Shown here one piece after another: positions 25,681-35,697 of a stretch of DNA of 64,000 nt. Each line of letters opens with the position of its first letter. Positions within the stretch are counted from its first letter, which is position 1. Source of the stretch: Martinezella lusitana (lineage in GTDB: Bacteria > Pseudomonadota > Alphaproteobacteria > Rhizobiales > Rhizobiaceae); assembly GCF_010668395.1 (NCBI RefSeq), contig NZ_WUEY01000001.1, positions 558,001 to 622,000 on the forward strand. Direction: 5' to 3'. Position numbers and translations under genes: made by a program. The notes beneath the pieces are model-generated. The model saw only the letters and a program-made list of their open reading frames with translations. It had not been told where the DNA came from and did no database searches.

Positions 25681-26298
25681 ATGACGCTCGCGACGCTGCT
25701 CGCCTATTGCGGCGCCCTCTTCATCGCAGCCGCCATTCCCGGCCCAGGCGTCACGGCAATTGTGGCGCGCGCCCTTGGCTCCGGCTTTCGCGAGACCTTC
25801 TTCATGGGCCTCGGCCTCGTGCTCGGCGACACCATCTATCTGACGGCCGTCATCCTCGGCCTTGCCTTCGTGGCGCAGGCCTTTACCGAAGTGTTTATCG
25901 TCATCAAGATCGCCGGCGCGCTCTATCTCGGCTATATCGCCTGGAAGCTCTGGACCGCGGGTTTGCTGGCGGCCGATATCGCCGCGAAGAAATCGAAGAG
26001 CGCCGGCATGTCCTTTCTCTCCGGCCTGCTGGTAACGCTCGGCAACCCCAAAACCATGCTTTTCTATGTCGCGCTCGTGCCGACGCTGATCGATATCGGC
26101 AGCATCGGCCTGCGCGAATATGCCACCCTGGTGGCGGCGACCTTCGTCATTCTCCTGATCGTTCTTGTCCCCTATATGCTGCTCGCCGCCCGGGCTCGAA
26201 CCTTGCTCAAGAAGCCGAAAGCGCTGCAGATCCTGAACCGGGTCGCGGCCAGCATCCTCGCCGCCACGGCCGCCTTCATCGCGGCGCGCGCGGCCTGA
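25681..26298 (+). CDS. LysE/RhtB family exporter
   Basis: The 205-residue protein has six membrane segments, with AAAIPGPGVTAIVARALGSG near residue 15 and VTLGNPKTMLFYVALVPT near residue 115. It belongs to the same family as the exporter at 24339 but is clearly divergent from it. The substrate is unknown. ATG 25681 follows GGAGG; a GTG at 25666 is possible but lies upstream of that site. It is divergent from the isochorismatase operon. Confidence 0.86.
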   Translation: MTLATLLAYCGALFIAAAIPGPGVTAIVARALGSGFRETFFMGLGLVLGDTIYLTAVILGLAFVAQAFTEVFIVIKIAGALYLGYIAWKLWTAGLLAADIAAKKSKSAGMSFLSGLLVTLGNPKTMLFYVALVPTLIDIGSIGLREYATLVAATFVILLIVLVPYMLLAARARTLLKKPKALQILNRVAASILAATAAFIAARAA

Positions 26299-26305
26299 AA
26301 AAAAC

Positions 26306-26359
26306 TTCCCCAAAGCAGCCTTTCGAGAGATTCTTTTCTCACGCGCTGCAAGTGGGGAA
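26306..26359. terminator. Candidate hairpin between lysE-type and cysK genes
   Basis: TTCCCC-AAA-GCAGC (26306-26319) can pair with GCTGC-AAGT-GGGGAA (26345-26359) around a T-rich loop. It could end the exporter transcript or fold in the cysK leader. No U-run follows. Confidence 0.35.
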
Positions 26360-26434
26360 TGTGCGTGCACTCTGGTTTCCGCAAGCATTTGATCCTATTG
26401 TCACCGCACAATTCAAATGTAGGGAGAGCTACCC

Positions 26435-27403
<969 letters not shown>

Positions 27404-27428
27404 GGCTGCCGACCACCGATTTGACTTG

Positions 27429-27455
27429 GAAAGGGGTGCTGCGGCGCCCCTTTTT
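27429..27455 (+). terminator. Intrinsic terminator of cysK
   Basis: GGGGTGC / GCGCCCC form a 7-bp stem with a TGCG loop, flanked by an A-tract and TTTTT. Confidence 0.8.
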
Positions 27456-27469
27456 CATTCGGGCGCGGT

Positions 27470-27922
27470 TCAGGTCCGACGATAGCTCAAACCGTGGCTG
27501 GCGCAGAAGCCTTTCGGATCGAACCTGCTCCAGACCCCGCCCCAGGGAAACACAAGTCCGCCGTCCGTCAACTCGGTCTGGAACATGGCGACCAGAATGC
27601 GGCGCACGAATTTGATCTCCTGGTTGATCGCCTGCTGCGTCGGCCAGCCCTCCTCCATGGTCGCGCCCGGCAGGGAGACACCCCAATGGGCGCTGACCAG
27701 TTTCCGCTCGTAAAGGCACAGCGAAAGTCCGGCGGGCTGTTTTCCGAAGGTCAGGCCACGAAGCTGCAGCCACTCGTAGCCGTTCTGCAGATCGCGCGAG
27801 CCGCCCAGCCATTGCGAAGCGAGCGCCTCGATATTCGATTTTTCGTGTAACGCCACGAGGCGAAGCCTGTCACCGATACATATCGCGCCACTGGCGGGAT
27901 CGATGGTCAGTTCTGCAGTCAT
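27470..27922 (-). CDS. Conserved hypothetical protein of unknown function
   Basis: This 150-residue soluble protein has no signal or membrane segment. It has a beta-rich N-terminus (ELTIDPASGAICIGDRLRL) and a Trp- and Gly-rich C-terminal half (SAHWGVSLPGATMEEGW, LVFPWGGVWSRFDPKG). No family was recognised. The start at 27922 is the first Met consistent with this frame but lacks a clear ribosome binding site. It lies just after comM on the same strand and converges on cysK. Confidence 0.65.
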   Translation of the reverse strand: MTAELTIDPASGAICIGDRLRLVALHEKSNIEALASQWLGGSRDLQNGYEWLQLRGLTFGKQPAGLSLCLYERKLVSAHWGVSLPGATMEEGWPTQQAINQEIKFVRRILVAMFQTELTDGGLVFPWGGVWSRFDPKGFCASHGLSYRRT

Positions 27923-27964
27923 GCGGTGAGCGGCGTTCCGATTCGATCGACAGCCTCGCAAGCT

Positions 27965-27984
27965 TGCCGGCTCTGGTGCCGGCA
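27965..27984. terminator. Candidate hairpin downstream of comM
   Basis: TGCCGGC and GCCGGCA form a 7-bp stem around TCTGGT between comM and the hypothetical gene. No U-run follows, so a terminator role is only likely. Confidence 0.4.
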
Positions 27985-28015
27985 GGCAAGCCGGAGACCT
28001 GACGATGGATAGAGT

Positions 28016-29548
28016 TCAGGCATGCGCAGCCAAGCGTTCGCCGGCTACGCGGTAGGAAATGGCTTCGGCAAGATGGATGCGCCCGACCGTCGGCTTGTCG
28101 TCCAAATCGGCAAGGGTGCGCGCCACCTTGAGAATGCGGTGATAGCCTCGGGCGGAGAACTTCATCTTCTCGGCCGCGTCCCGCAGCAATTGCAGGCCGG
28201 CGGCATCCGGCTCGGCGATGGTTTCGATCATCGCGGTCGAGCAGCGGGCGTTGGTGGTGATGTCCTTCATGCCGGCGCTTTCGAAACGCTCGCGCTGCCT
28301 TTCGCGGGCACGGGCGACGCGCAGAGCCACATCGGCGCTCTTTTCCGCCGTGGCTGGCCGGATGAGGTCGGCGGCGGATACGGCCGGCACGTCGATGCGG
28401 ATATCGATGCGATCCAGCAAGGGACCGGAAATGCGGCCCTGATAGTCGGAGGCGCAGCGTGGCCCGCGGGCGCAGGTATGACCCGGTTCGCCGGCCATGC
28501 CGCAGCGGCACGGGTTCATCGCCGCCACGAGCTGGATGCCGGCCGGGTAGGAAACGCGGTGGTTTGCCCTGGCGATAACGCATTCGCCTGTTTCCAGCGG
28601 CTGGCGCAGCGCATCGAGCGCCTGCGGCGAAAACTCGGGCAGTTCGTCGAGAAACAGAATGCCGTGATGGGCGAGCGAAGCTTCTCCCGGCCTGGCACGC
28701 AGGCCGCCGCCGACCAAGGCTGCCATGGTGGCGGAGTGATGCGGTGCGCGATAGGGGCGCCGATCAGAGAGTTTGCCGCCGGAAAGCTGGCCGGCAATCG
28801 AATGGATCATCGACACCTCCAGCAGTTCGTTGGTCGACAAGGGCGGCAGGATCGACGGCAGGCGCGAGGCGAGCATCGACTTGCCGGAACCGGGCGGTCC
28901 GACGAAAAGCAGATTGTGACCACCGGCCGCCGCCACTTCCAAGGCCCGCTTGGCGCTTTCCTGCCCCTTGATATCGGCAAGATCCGGCAAATTGGCGGCA
29001 TTGGCGCGGACTGATGGCTCCGGCCGTGACAGGACCTGCGTGCCGCGAAAATGATTGGCGAGCGCAATCAGGCTGCGCGGCGCCAGAATATCGATCTCCT
29101 TGCCGGCCCAGGCGGCTTCCGGCCCGCTTTCGGCCGGGCAGATCAACCCCTTGCCCATGGCATTGGCGGCAATCGCCGCAGGCAGCGCTCCGGCAACGGG
29201 CGCGATCGTGCCGTCGAGATTGAGTTCGCCGATGACGGTGTAGGACGACAAAGCATCGGCGGGAATCGCGCCGAGTGCCGCCATCAGGCCGAGCGCGATC
29301 GCAAGATCGAAATGACTGCCTTCCTTGGGCAGATCCGCCGGCGCGAGATTGACCGTGACTTTCTTCGGCGGCAAGGCGAGACCGGAGGCATGAAGCGCTG
29401 CCTGAACCCGCTCCCGGCTTTCGGCAACAGCCTTGTCCGGCAGGCCGACGATATGCATCAGCACCTTGCCGGGTGCGATCATCACCTGCACTTCGACGGG
29501 CACGCCCTCAATGCCTTGAAACGCAACCGTGCTGACGCGCGCTACCAT
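28016..29548 (-). CDS. comM: YifB/ComM family Mg-chelatase-like AAA+ ATPase
   Basis: ComM is a hexameric helicase promoting branch migration during natural transformation; in species not known to take up DNA its role is unclear. The 510-residue protein has an N-terminal Lon-like S5-fold domain, the Walker A motif VGPPGSGKSMLASRLP near residue 216, the Walker B GILFLDELPEF near residue 296, and a Cys-rich insertion NPCRCGMAGEPGHTCARGPRC (given here as the short zinc-like C-x-C...C...C pattern near residue 345). The C-terminal Mg-chelatase lid is complete. Confidence 0.92.
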   Translation of the reverse strand: MVARVSTVAFQGIEGVPVEVQVMIAPGKVLMHIVGLPDKAVAESRERVQAALHASGLALPPKKVTVNLAPADLPKEGSHFDLAIALGLMAALGAIPADALSSYTVIGELNLDGTIAPVAGALPAAIAANAMGKGLICPAESGPEAAWAGKEIDILAPRSLIALANHFRGTQVLSRPEPSVRANAANLPDLADIKGQESAKRALEVAAAGGHNLLFVGPPGSGKSMLASRLPSILPPLSTNELLEVSMIHSIAGQLSGGKLSDRRPYRAPHHSATMAALVGGGLRARPGEASLAHHGILFLDELPEFSPQALDALRQPLETGECVIARANHRVSYPAGIQLVAAMNPCRCGMAGEPGHTCARGPRCASDYQGRISGPLLDRIDIRIDVPAVSAADLIRPATAEKSADVALRVARARERQRERFESAGMKDITTNARCSTAMIETIAEPDAAGLQLLRDAAEKMKFSARGYHRILKVARTLADLDDKPTVGRIHLAEAISYRVAGERLAAHA

Positions 29549-29684
29549 CCCGTACCCTCATCCAACGCGTTTGCCGCTATTAATTCTTCACAGCAGACCA
29601 TGGGTTGCAACGTGGCAGAAAAAATGAAATGAAACAAGAACAATAAAAGAACAAAGGGGCGATTTTCACATTTGGGAGCAAATT

Positions 29685-30086
29685 ATGAGACTTGCGATAT
29701 CGCTATCCCTTCCGATGGCCGTCTTTCTCGGCGGCTGCCAGTCGATCGATGGCGCGGATAATCTGGAAAAGGGCATCCCCTATCAATTGAGCGCCAAGGA
29801 AACGGCTGCGGTGGAAAAGGGTTTGCGCCAACAGCTTCCTTACGAAGGCCTTCTGCTTTTTGGGCCTATGGCGGCTTCCAAGAACAGCAAGGGCCATGTC
29901 AGCGTCTGCGGCACCATCACCGCCATGGGCGGCTATGGCGGCATCGCAAACAAGCGGCCTTACGTCGGCATGATGGTCAACGTGAAGCCGCTTTTCGGCT
30001 TCGTGCCGATCGTCATCGCGGACGACAGTGCGACGGGGCAGTCAGCGGTAATCCTGACCTGCCGCCGCATGGGCATAGTGATATGA
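29685..30086 (+). CDS. Small predicted lipoprotein, unknown function
   Basis: The 133-residue protein has a signal peptide ending in the lipobox LGGC at residues 15-18, so it should be lipidated and anchored in the envelope. The mature part has a pair of Cys (VSVCGTIT, ILTCRRMG) that might form a disulfide and a Gly-rich AMGGYGGIANKRPYVGM segment. No family was recognised. It is transcribed towards gshB, with a GGCGAG/CTCGCC hairpin between the gene ends. Confidence 0.75.
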   Translation: MRLAISLSLPMAVFLGGCQSIDGADNLEKGIPYQLSAKETAAVEKGLRQQLPYEGLLLFGPMAASKNSKGHVSVCGTITAMGGYGGIANKRPYVGMMVNVKPLFGFVPIVIADDSATGQSAVILTCRRMGIVI

Positions 30087-30141
30087 TTTGGGTTACGGCG
30101 AGAGCAAACGACCCCTCGCCGATCTATAGCGAAGACAGCCT

Positions 30142-31089
30142 TCAGGCTCGCTTGGACTCGATCGCATCCCAGAGCAGACTTGCGATGTCGGCGCCGCCGA
30201 AGCGCTTGACTTCGCGAATGCCGGTCGGTGACGTCACGTTGATCTCGGTCATGTAGTCGCCGATGACGTCGATGCCGACAAGCAGGAAGCCGCGCTCCTT
30301 CAGGGCCGGACCGATGCGGGCGCAGATTTCCTGCTCGCGCGCCGTCAGCTCGGTGGCTTCCGCACGGCCGCCGACATGCATGTTGGAGCGGGCATCATGT
30401 TCGGCCGGCACGCGGTTGATCGCGCCGACGGCCTTGCCATCGACGAGGATGATGCGCTTGTCGCCCTTGCGCACGTCAGGCAGATATTGCTGGGCAATGA
30501 AGGGCTCGCGGAAGAGCTGGCCGAACATTTCGAGCAGGGACGAGAGATTGCGGTCGTCGCGCGTCGAATGGAAGACGCCGGCGCCGCCATTGCCGTAGAG
30601 CGGCTTCAGGATGATATCGCCCATCTCCTCGCGGAAGCGGCGGATTTCGCCGGCATCGCGGGTAATCAGCGTCTTCGGCATCAGATCGGCGAATTCGGTG
30701 ACGAAGATCTTTTCCGGCGAATTGCGCACCCAGGCCGGATCGTTGACGACAAGCGTCTTCGGGTGGATGCGCTCCAGAAGGTGCGTCGAGGTGATGTAGG
30801 CCATGTCGAAGGGCGGGTCCTGACGCAGCAGCACCACATCCATGGTCGAGAGATCGACGCGCTCGGGCTCGCCGAGTTCGAAGTGGTCGCCCTTGACGTC
30901 GCGCAGGATCATCGGCTCGACGGAGGCATAGACCTTGCCGTCGCGCATGCTCAGCCGCTCCGGCGTATAGTGGAAGAGCTTGTAGCCGCGGTTCTGGGCC
31001 TCGAGGCTCATGGCGAAAGTCGAGTCGCCCGCAATGTTGATGCCCCGGACATGGTCCATCTGGACCGCAACATTCTTGATACCAGCCAT
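30142..31089 (-). CDS. gshB: Glutathione synthetase
   Basis: GshB ligates glycine to gamma-glutamylcysteine with ATP, the last step of glutathione synthesis. The 315-residue ATP-grasp protein shows [17 protein letters not shown] at the N-terminus, [13 protein letters not shown] near residue 83, [14 protein letters not shown] near residue 160 and [21 protein letters not shown] at the C-terminus (given in part). The start at 31089 follows GAGGG. In rhizobia the gene commonly lies downstream of rsmI and yraN, as here. Confidence 0.95.
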   Translation of the reverse strand: MAGIKNVAVQMDHVRGINIAGDSTFAMSLEAQNRGYKLFHYTPERLSMRDGKVYASVEPMILRDVKGDHFELGEPERVDLSTMDVVLLRQDPPFDMAYITSTHLLERIHPKTLVVNDPAWVRNSPEKIFVTEFADLMPKTLITRDAGEIRRFREEMGDIILKPLYGNGGAGVFHSTRDDRNLSSLLEMFGQLFREPFIAQQYLPDVRKGDKRIILVDGKAVGAINRVPAEHDARSNMHVGGRAEATELTAREQEICARIGPALKERGFLLVGIDVIGDYMTEINVTSPTGIREVKRFGGADIASLLWDAIESKRA

Positions 31090-31182
31090 AGTCAGCCCTC
31101 GCTCGAATTTGCGGACAGATGTAGGTCGGCCCGCCTTCAAACGCAACGGCTATTCAACAGCGTCCGCGGGGCCATGCCGCAC

Positions 31183-31689
31183 TCAGGCGGCGAGACCCTG
31201 GCTGCCGCTGCCCTGTCGGACAAGATCGCGCAGGCGATAAGCGATGGTCAGAGGCTTCGGGAAAGGCTTGCGGCAGAAGGCGACCTTGCGCAGGTAGCGA
31301 TCGATGCGCCATGTCGCCCAGGTGCCCCCGGCGAAATAGGCGACGTCGCCGGCGCTGAGCGTGCGTTCGACACCGTCTTCCGTGGTGATATGCACCTCGC
31401 CTTCGAGGATCATCACCGTTTCGTCCCAGCCGAAATACCAGCGAAACTCGCCCGCCGTGCAATCCCATAGCGCGGTCATCGCGGCATCGTCCTGCCCGCG
31501 CGAATGCTCGGCGATGCGGGCAACAGGATCGCCTGACAGGATCCAGGACGGTTCGATAGGCGACGGCTTCATTTCCATTTCGTCGCTGGCGCCGGCCACG
31601 AAGCTTTTCGACTGCGGCATCGCGACGACGACCGGGACGGCACGCGCGGCAAAGGCCGCCATGCTCGCCAACATTACTTTCAAGACCAT
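31183..31689 (-). CDS. Cupin domain protein
   Basis: The 168-residue protein has a single cupin barrel of the type found in ureidoglycine aminohydrolase-like proteins: ALWDCTAGEFRWYFGWDETVM (given in part), EGEVHITTEDGVERTL, SAGDVAYFAGGTWATW. The usual metal-binding His residues are mostly replaced, so it may be a binding rather than a catalytic protein. The N-terminus is hydrophobic (VLKVMLASMAAFAARAVPVVV) and could be a membrane anchor or signal. The start at 31689 follows GGGGGA. It is between gshB and an EEP gene on the same strand. Confidence 0.72.
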   Translation of the reverse strand: MVLKVMLASMAAFAARAVPVVVAMPQSKSFVAGASDEMEMKPSPIEPSWILSGDPVARIAEHSRGQDDAAMTALWDCTAGEFRWYFGWDETVMILEGEVHITTEDGVERTLSAGDVAYFAGGTWATWRIDRYLRKVAFCRKPFPKPLTIAYRLRDLVRQGSGSQGLAA

Positions 31690-31785
31690 GCAATCCCCCA
31701 ATTCCATGCGCGTCTGCGATCTCATCGCATGGAAGGGGTAACGGCACGGTTCATGAAATCCGGCGCATTTTAACGATTGCAAAAA

Positions 31786-32781
31786 TCAGGCGGAAAAACC
31801 GTCGATTGTGCAGACGACCATGTCGTGATCCGACAGCGGCTCGTCCTCTTCATTCAGAGAGGAAACGAGGTGGCTTTCGCCGATCTTCAAGCCGCGGCTC
31901 ACAAACCAGTCGAGCTTCATGGCGCGATCGGGAAAGCGCGTGATCAGGCTCGGGCGCGTGCTCGTCTGATCGAGCGGGCCGCCGTGGCATTCGAAGCCGC
32001 GGCCCTCGGCCATCGCAAACAGCGTATCGGTCGAGAAATCGCCGCCCGTGTGGTTGCCGGTATTGAGGTCGCCGCCGATCAGGATCGGCAGACCCGGCGC
32101 GAAGGCTTCCACAGCGTCGATCAATGCCGACATCTGCCGCTCGCGATAGGCAGCGGTCGCAACGCTCTCAAGGTGAACCGAGACGGCAACGAAAGGACCG
32201 GCTTCGGTCTCGACGATGGCGCCGACGGCGCAACGATCGCCGATGCGCGGCTGTTCGTTGCTGTCGTTGAACCAGACAGCGTTGCCCGGCAGACGGAAAA
32301 GGAAAGCATCTCTCAGCGCAACGGAGGCCATGAGCGCATTGCCGTGAAAGCCCTTTTCGTTGAAATCGTCGCGGCAGAAGGAATGCTCGATTTCCGAACC
32401 GAGACTCAGCTCGAGGAACTCGACGCCATAGGCATAGTTCATATCGAGCTCGGCGGCGATGACGGCAGTCGGATCGCGCTGCTCGGTGCGGGCCATGCCT
32501 TCATCCATTTCCGACAGCAGCACCAGCGGCGCAGCGGTCGCGCGCAGCTTGGAGGCACTTTCCTCGGGGAACAGGCAGCGCTCGAGATTCCAGGCAGCGA
32601 CCGTGAAGGGGAAGGTCAAGGCCTCCGTCTTGGCTTCGGCCCCGCCGATGCGCACCGTATTCATGCAGGCGAGCGCCGCCAGCGTCTCGGCATGAATGGC
32701 CGGGGTCTTTTCAAGCGAAACGAAGCTTTTGCGCTCGTCCTGCGAGGGAATGGCGAAGGCGGAAACGGTATTGCGGATCAT
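31786..32781 (-). CDS. Endonuclease/exonuclease/phosphatase (EEP) fold protein
   Basis: The 331-residue protein has the EEP/DNase I-like fold motifs in order: AAWNLERCLFPEE near residue 62, VLLSEMDEGM near residue 88, VSVHLESVATAAYRERQ near residue 199, IGGDLNTGNH near residue 235 and PLSDHDMVVC near the end. These supply metal and catalytic residues. The substrate (nucleic acid, sphingolipid or inositol phosphate) is unknown. No signal peptide is seen. It lies downstream of yraN in the rsmI-gshB stretch. Confidence 0.83.
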   Translation of the reverse strand: MIRNTVSAFAIPSQDERKSFVSLEKTPAIHAETLAALACMNTVRIGGAEAKTEALTFPFTVAAWNLERCLFPEESASKLRATAAPLVLLSEMDEGMARTEQRDPTAVIAAELDMNYAYGVEFLELSLGSEIEHSFCRDDFNEKGFHGNALMASVALRDAFLFRLPGNAVWFNDSNEQPRIGDRCAVGAIVETEAGPFVAVSVHLESVATAAYRERQMSALIDAVEAFAPGLPILIGGDLNTGNHTGGDFSTDTLFAMAEGRGFECHGGPLDQTSTRPSLITRFPDRAMKLDWFVSRGLKIGESHLVSSLNEEDEPLSDHDMVVCTIDGFSA

Positions 32782-32883
32782 GATGCGGCCTGTCGAAACG
32801 AGATTATGAGCGCCGGTGGAAAAATCGTAAGCGCGGGTCGCCCGGCAATAGGCTGATTTTGTGACGGCCCTGTAACGCCGCGC

Positions 32884-33264
32884 TCAAAACGCGTCCGGAA
32901 AATGCCGCGGCCAGCGGCCGGGCAGCATGGCGACGATGTCATAGCGTTGCGACAGGCGGGCAAAGTCCGGTTGCCGGGCGAGCCACAGGTCGCTGGCGGC
33001 ACGAATGCGTCTCTGCGAGGAAAAGGAAACGGCGTCGATCGCCTCCTGCGCATCCCGTCGCGATTTGACTTCCACGAAGACGGCGAGATCGCCCTTGCGG
33101 GCGACGATATCGATTTCGCCGAGCTTTGTGCGATGGCGGATGGCCAGTATGCGGTAGCCTTTGAACATCAGGAAGGCCGCGGCGAGATATTCGGCGACAT
33201 GGCCACGCCGCCATGCCTTTTGCCGCTTCAGCCTTGCGCCCGCGTCAGGCTTCGTATCAGCCAT
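32884..33264 (-). CDS. yraN: YraN family (UPF0102) nuclease-fold protein
   Basis: The 126-residue protein has the restriction-endonuclease-like core of the YraN family: GHVAEYLAAAFLMFKGYRIL near residue 20, KLGEIDIVARKGDLAVFVEVK near residue 48 (given in part as LGEIDIVARKGDL and VFVEVKSR), matching the E-x(n)-D-x(n)-ExK nuclease pattern. Its role is not established; a Holliday junction resolvase role has been suggested. Its start overlaps the rsmI end by 8 bases, the usual arrangement. Confidence 0.9.
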   Translation of the reverse strand: MADTKPDAGARLKRQKAWRRGHVAEYLAAAFLMFKGYRILAIRHRTKLGEIDIVARKGDLAVFVEVKSRRDAQEAIDAVSFSSQRRIRAASDLWLARQPDFARLSQRYDIVAMLPGRWPRHFPDAF

Positions 33265-34165
33265 GGCGCTCCTTCATGTCGAGCAGGCGCTGGTAAAGCT
33301 CCTTGCGTGGCAGACCGGTCAGGCGCGCGGCTTCGGCTGCGGCCTTGGCGGTCGGCATCGTCCCCGCAAGATCGGCCAGAACAGCGTCGACATCGGCCTC
33401 GGTTGCAACGCTTTCCGCCGGCTGGCCGACGAGCCAGACGATCTCGCCCTTCACATTGTCAACGGCGTCATAGAACGCGGCGAGTTCGGAAAGCGTGCCG
33501 CGGCGGAACTCCTCGAAGGTCTTCGTCAGCTCGCGGCAGACGGCGCCGGCTCGCTCGCCGCCAAGCACATCGGCGGCGGCGGCAAGCGTGGCGGCGATGC
33601 GATGCGGCGATTCAAAGAAGATGAGGGTTGCGGGGATGCCCGCGAGCTCGGCCAGCCTGTCGCGCCGGCCCTTGTCCTTGGCGGGCAGGAAACCGGCGAA
33701 AAAGAAGGCGTCGTTCGGCAACCCGGAACCGACGAGGGCTGCCAGCGGTGCCGAAGCGCCGGGAATGGGAACGACCTTGTATCCCGCCTCGATCGCCTGC
33801 GTCGCCAGCCGGTAGCCGGGATCGGAGACGAGCGGCGTGCCGGCATCCGACACCAGCGCCACCGAACGGCCGGCTTCCAGCGCCTGCAGCAGCCGAGGGC
33901 CTGCCTCGTCGGCATTGTGCTCATGATAGGCATAGGGCTTGTTCTGGATGCCGTAGCGATCGAGCAGGACGCGGGTGACGCGGGTGTCCTCGCAGGCGAG
34001 AACGTCCGCACCGGCCAGCGTCTCCAGCGCCCTCAAGGTGATGTCGCCGAGATTGCCGATCGGCGTGGCGACGAGGTAGAGAGCCGGTTCGAGGGGACGG
34101 GCCGGAATCTGGTTGTTATGCAGACGGAAGCTGCGCGCCCCGCCGCTGGATTGGTCTTCGTTCAT
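33257..34165 (-). CDS. rsmI: 16S rRNA (cytidine1402-2'-O)-methyltransferase
   Basis: RsmI methylates the 2'-hydroxyl of C1402 in 16S rRNA using S-adenosylmethionine. The 302-residue tetrapyrrole-methylase-fold protein has LYLVATPIGNLGDITLRAL near residue 29, DTRVTRVLLDRYGI, VALVSDAGTPLVSDPGYRL near residue 103 and GFLPAKDKGRR near residue 160. The C-terminal helical extension (PRKELYQRLLDMK) is typical. It overlaps yraN and is divergent from dnaN. Confidence 0.95.
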   Translation of the reverse strand: MNEDQSSGGARSFRLHNNQIPARPLEPALYLVATPIGNLGDITLRALETLAGADVLACEDTRVTRVLLDRYGIQNKPYAYHEHNADEAGPRLLQALEAGRSVALVSDAGTPLVSDPGYRLATQAIEAGYKVVPIPGASAPLAALVGSGLPNDAFFFAGFLPAKDKGRRDRLAELAGIPATLIFFESPHRIAATLAAAADVLGGERAGAVCRELTKTFEEFRRGTLSELAAFYDAVDNVKGEIVWLVGQPAESVATEADVDAVLADLAGTMPTAKAAAEAARLTGLPRKELYQRLLDMKERHG

Positions 34166-34417
34166 GCCGGTCCTGAATTCACTTCGGATTCACCGCCTTT
34201 ATGGGCGAGGCACGGGCCGACGGCAAGAGCGGCGCAATTCCTGTGGAGCATTGTCACCCAAATGTCGAATTGCCGCTTGGCAAATCGCCTAAGCCTCTTG
34301 CATTCGGATGGAGAAGTCTGCCAAGTTGCCCGTCCAATCTTTCGGGCCTCGTCCGAAAACATGTCGCTCGGGCGCCTCGGGCCGCCCGGCAAGTCACGGT
34401 CGAAAGCGGTAGCATCC

Positions 34418-35536
34418 ATGCGTATTACAATTGAGCGGTCGAACCTCCTGAAATCGCTGAACCACGTCCACCGCGTGGTCGAGCGTCGCAACACGATCCC
34501 GATCCTGTCCAACGTGCTGCTGAAGGCCGATGGCACGAGCCTCGACATGAAGGCGACCGACCTCGACCTCGAAATCACCGAGGCGACGCCCGCCAATGTC
34601 GAGCAGGCCGGCGCCACCACCGTACCGGCGCATCTGCTCTACGACATCGTGCGCAAGCTGTCCGACGGATCGGAAGTGCTGCTTGCCACGAACACGGACG
34701 GCAGCTCGATGACGGTTGCTTCGGGCCGCTCCAAGTTCTCGCTGCAGTGCCTGCCGGAATCGGATTTCCCGGATCTCACCGCCGGCAGCTTCAGCCATTC
34801 CTTCAAGCTGAAGGCGGCGGATCTGAAGATGCTGATCGACCGCACGCAGTTTGCGATTTCCACCGAGGAAACGCGCTATTATCTCAACGGCATCTTCTTC
34901 CACACGATCGAAAGCGATGGCGACCTGAAGCTGCGCGCCGTCGCCACGGACGGGCATCGCCTCGCCCGCGCCGACGTCAGCGCGCCTGCGGGCTCCGAAG
35001 GCATGCCTGGCATCATCATCCCGCGCAAGACGGTGGGTGAACTGCAGAAGCTGGTGGATTCGCCGGATACGATCGTGACCGTCGAGGTTTCCGATGCGAA
35101 GATTCGCCTGACGATCGGCTCCATCGTCATGACCTCGAAGCTGATCGACGGGACGTTCCCGGACTATCAGCGCGTCATCCCGACCAACAACGACAAGGAA
35201 ATGCGGGTCGATTGCCAGACGTTCGCGCAGGCCGTCGACCGCGTATCGACGATCTCGTCGGAGCGCGGACGCGCCGTGAAGCTGGCTCTGTCGGACGGGC
35301 AGCTGCTGCTGACGGTCAACAACCCGGATTCGGGCAGCGCAACGGAAGAAGTCGCCGTCGGCTACGAGATGGATCCGATGGAAATCGGGTTCAATGCCAA
35401 GTACCTGCTCGACATCACCGCGCAGCTCTCCGGCGATGCGGCCGTGTTCCTGCTGGCGGATGCCGGCTCGCCGACGCTTATCCGCGACACGGCCGGCGAC
35501 GATGCCCTTTATGTCCTGATGCCGATGCGCGTCTAA
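34418..35536 (+). CDS. dnaN: DNA polymerase III subunit beta (sliding clamp)
   Basis: The beta clamp encircles DNA and tethers polymerase III. The 372-residue product matches the family and shows three successive clamp folds, beginning MRITIERSNLLKSLNHVHRV, with AVATDGHRLA near residue 176 and the C-terminal end ALYVLMPMRV. The frame is open far upstream to 33161, but ATG 34418 gives the standard start. The 250-base gap to rsmI should contain its promoter. Downstream is an array of hairpins. Confidence 0.97.
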   Translation: MRITIERSNLLKSLNHVHRVVERRNTIPILSNVLLKADGTSLDMKATDLDLEITEATPANVEQAGATTVPAHLLYDIVRKLSDGSEVLLATNTDGSSMTVASGRSKFSLQCLPESDFPDLTAGSFSHSFKLKAADLKMLIDRTQFAISTEETRYYLNGIFFHTIESDGDLKLRAVATDGHRLARADVSAPAGSEGMPGIIIPRKTVGELQKLVDSPDTIVTVEVSDAKIRLTIGSIVMTSKLIDGTFPDYQRVIPTNNDKEMRVDCQTFAQAVDRVSTISSERGRAVKLALSDGQLLLTVNNPDSGSATEEVAVGYEMDPMEIGFNAKYLLDITAQLSGDAAVFLLADAGSPTLIRDTAGDDALYVLMPMRV

Positions 35537-35537
35537 A

Positions 35538-35581
35538 GCATGATGCCGAAAAGCGTGAGCGGTTTTCGGACGGCATCATGC
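35538..35581. repeat. Palindromic repeat, second type
   Basis: GCATGATGCCGAAAA and TTTTCGG-A-CGGCATCATGC form a long imperfect palindrome around GCGTGAGCGG, starting two bases after the dnaN stop codon. The AAAAGCGTGAGCGGTTTTC core resembles the core of the CAATTCC repeat in reverse, suggesting a related subfamily. Confidence 0.7.
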
Positions 35582-35598
35582 TCTACTTTATTGATTTG

Positions 35599-35645
35599 AG
35601 AGCCGGATGATTTCAGGTCGGGCAGACTTGAAATCATCCGGCTCT
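35599..35645. repeat. 17-bp perfect inverted repeat
   Basis: AGAGCCGGATGATTTCA (35599-35615) and TGAAATCATCCGGCTCT (35629-35645) are exact complements around a 13-base loop. It sits between the dnaN-proximal repeat and the dnaN terminator and would form a very stable hairpin in RNA. Confidence 0.8.
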
Positions 35646-35654
35646 GGCGAAACC

Positions 35655-35697
35655 AAAGCGCCCTTTCATGCGTTAATTCAACGCGAGGGCGCTTTTA
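35655..35697 (+). terminator. Intrinsic terminator after dnaN
   Basis: AAAGCGCCCT / AGGGCGCTTT form a 10-bp outer stem, GCGTT/AACGC an inner stem, and TTTTATTT follows. Confidence 0.8.

Noticed and set aside
26299..26434. Possible sulfur-responsive riboswitch before cysK
   Set aside because: Only one hairpin was seen and it does not match any SAM riboswitch class known to me.
33161..34417. Upstream extension of the dnaN frame by about 420 codons
   Set aside because: The extension runs antisense through yraN and rsmI and has no clamp homology. ATG 34418 gives the exact family start.
34166..34417. Imperfect GCGGCGCAATT / AATTGCCGC pairing before dnaN as another repeat copy
   Set aside because: The arms are mismatched, the spacing differs, and the GGAAAA/TTTTCC core is missing.
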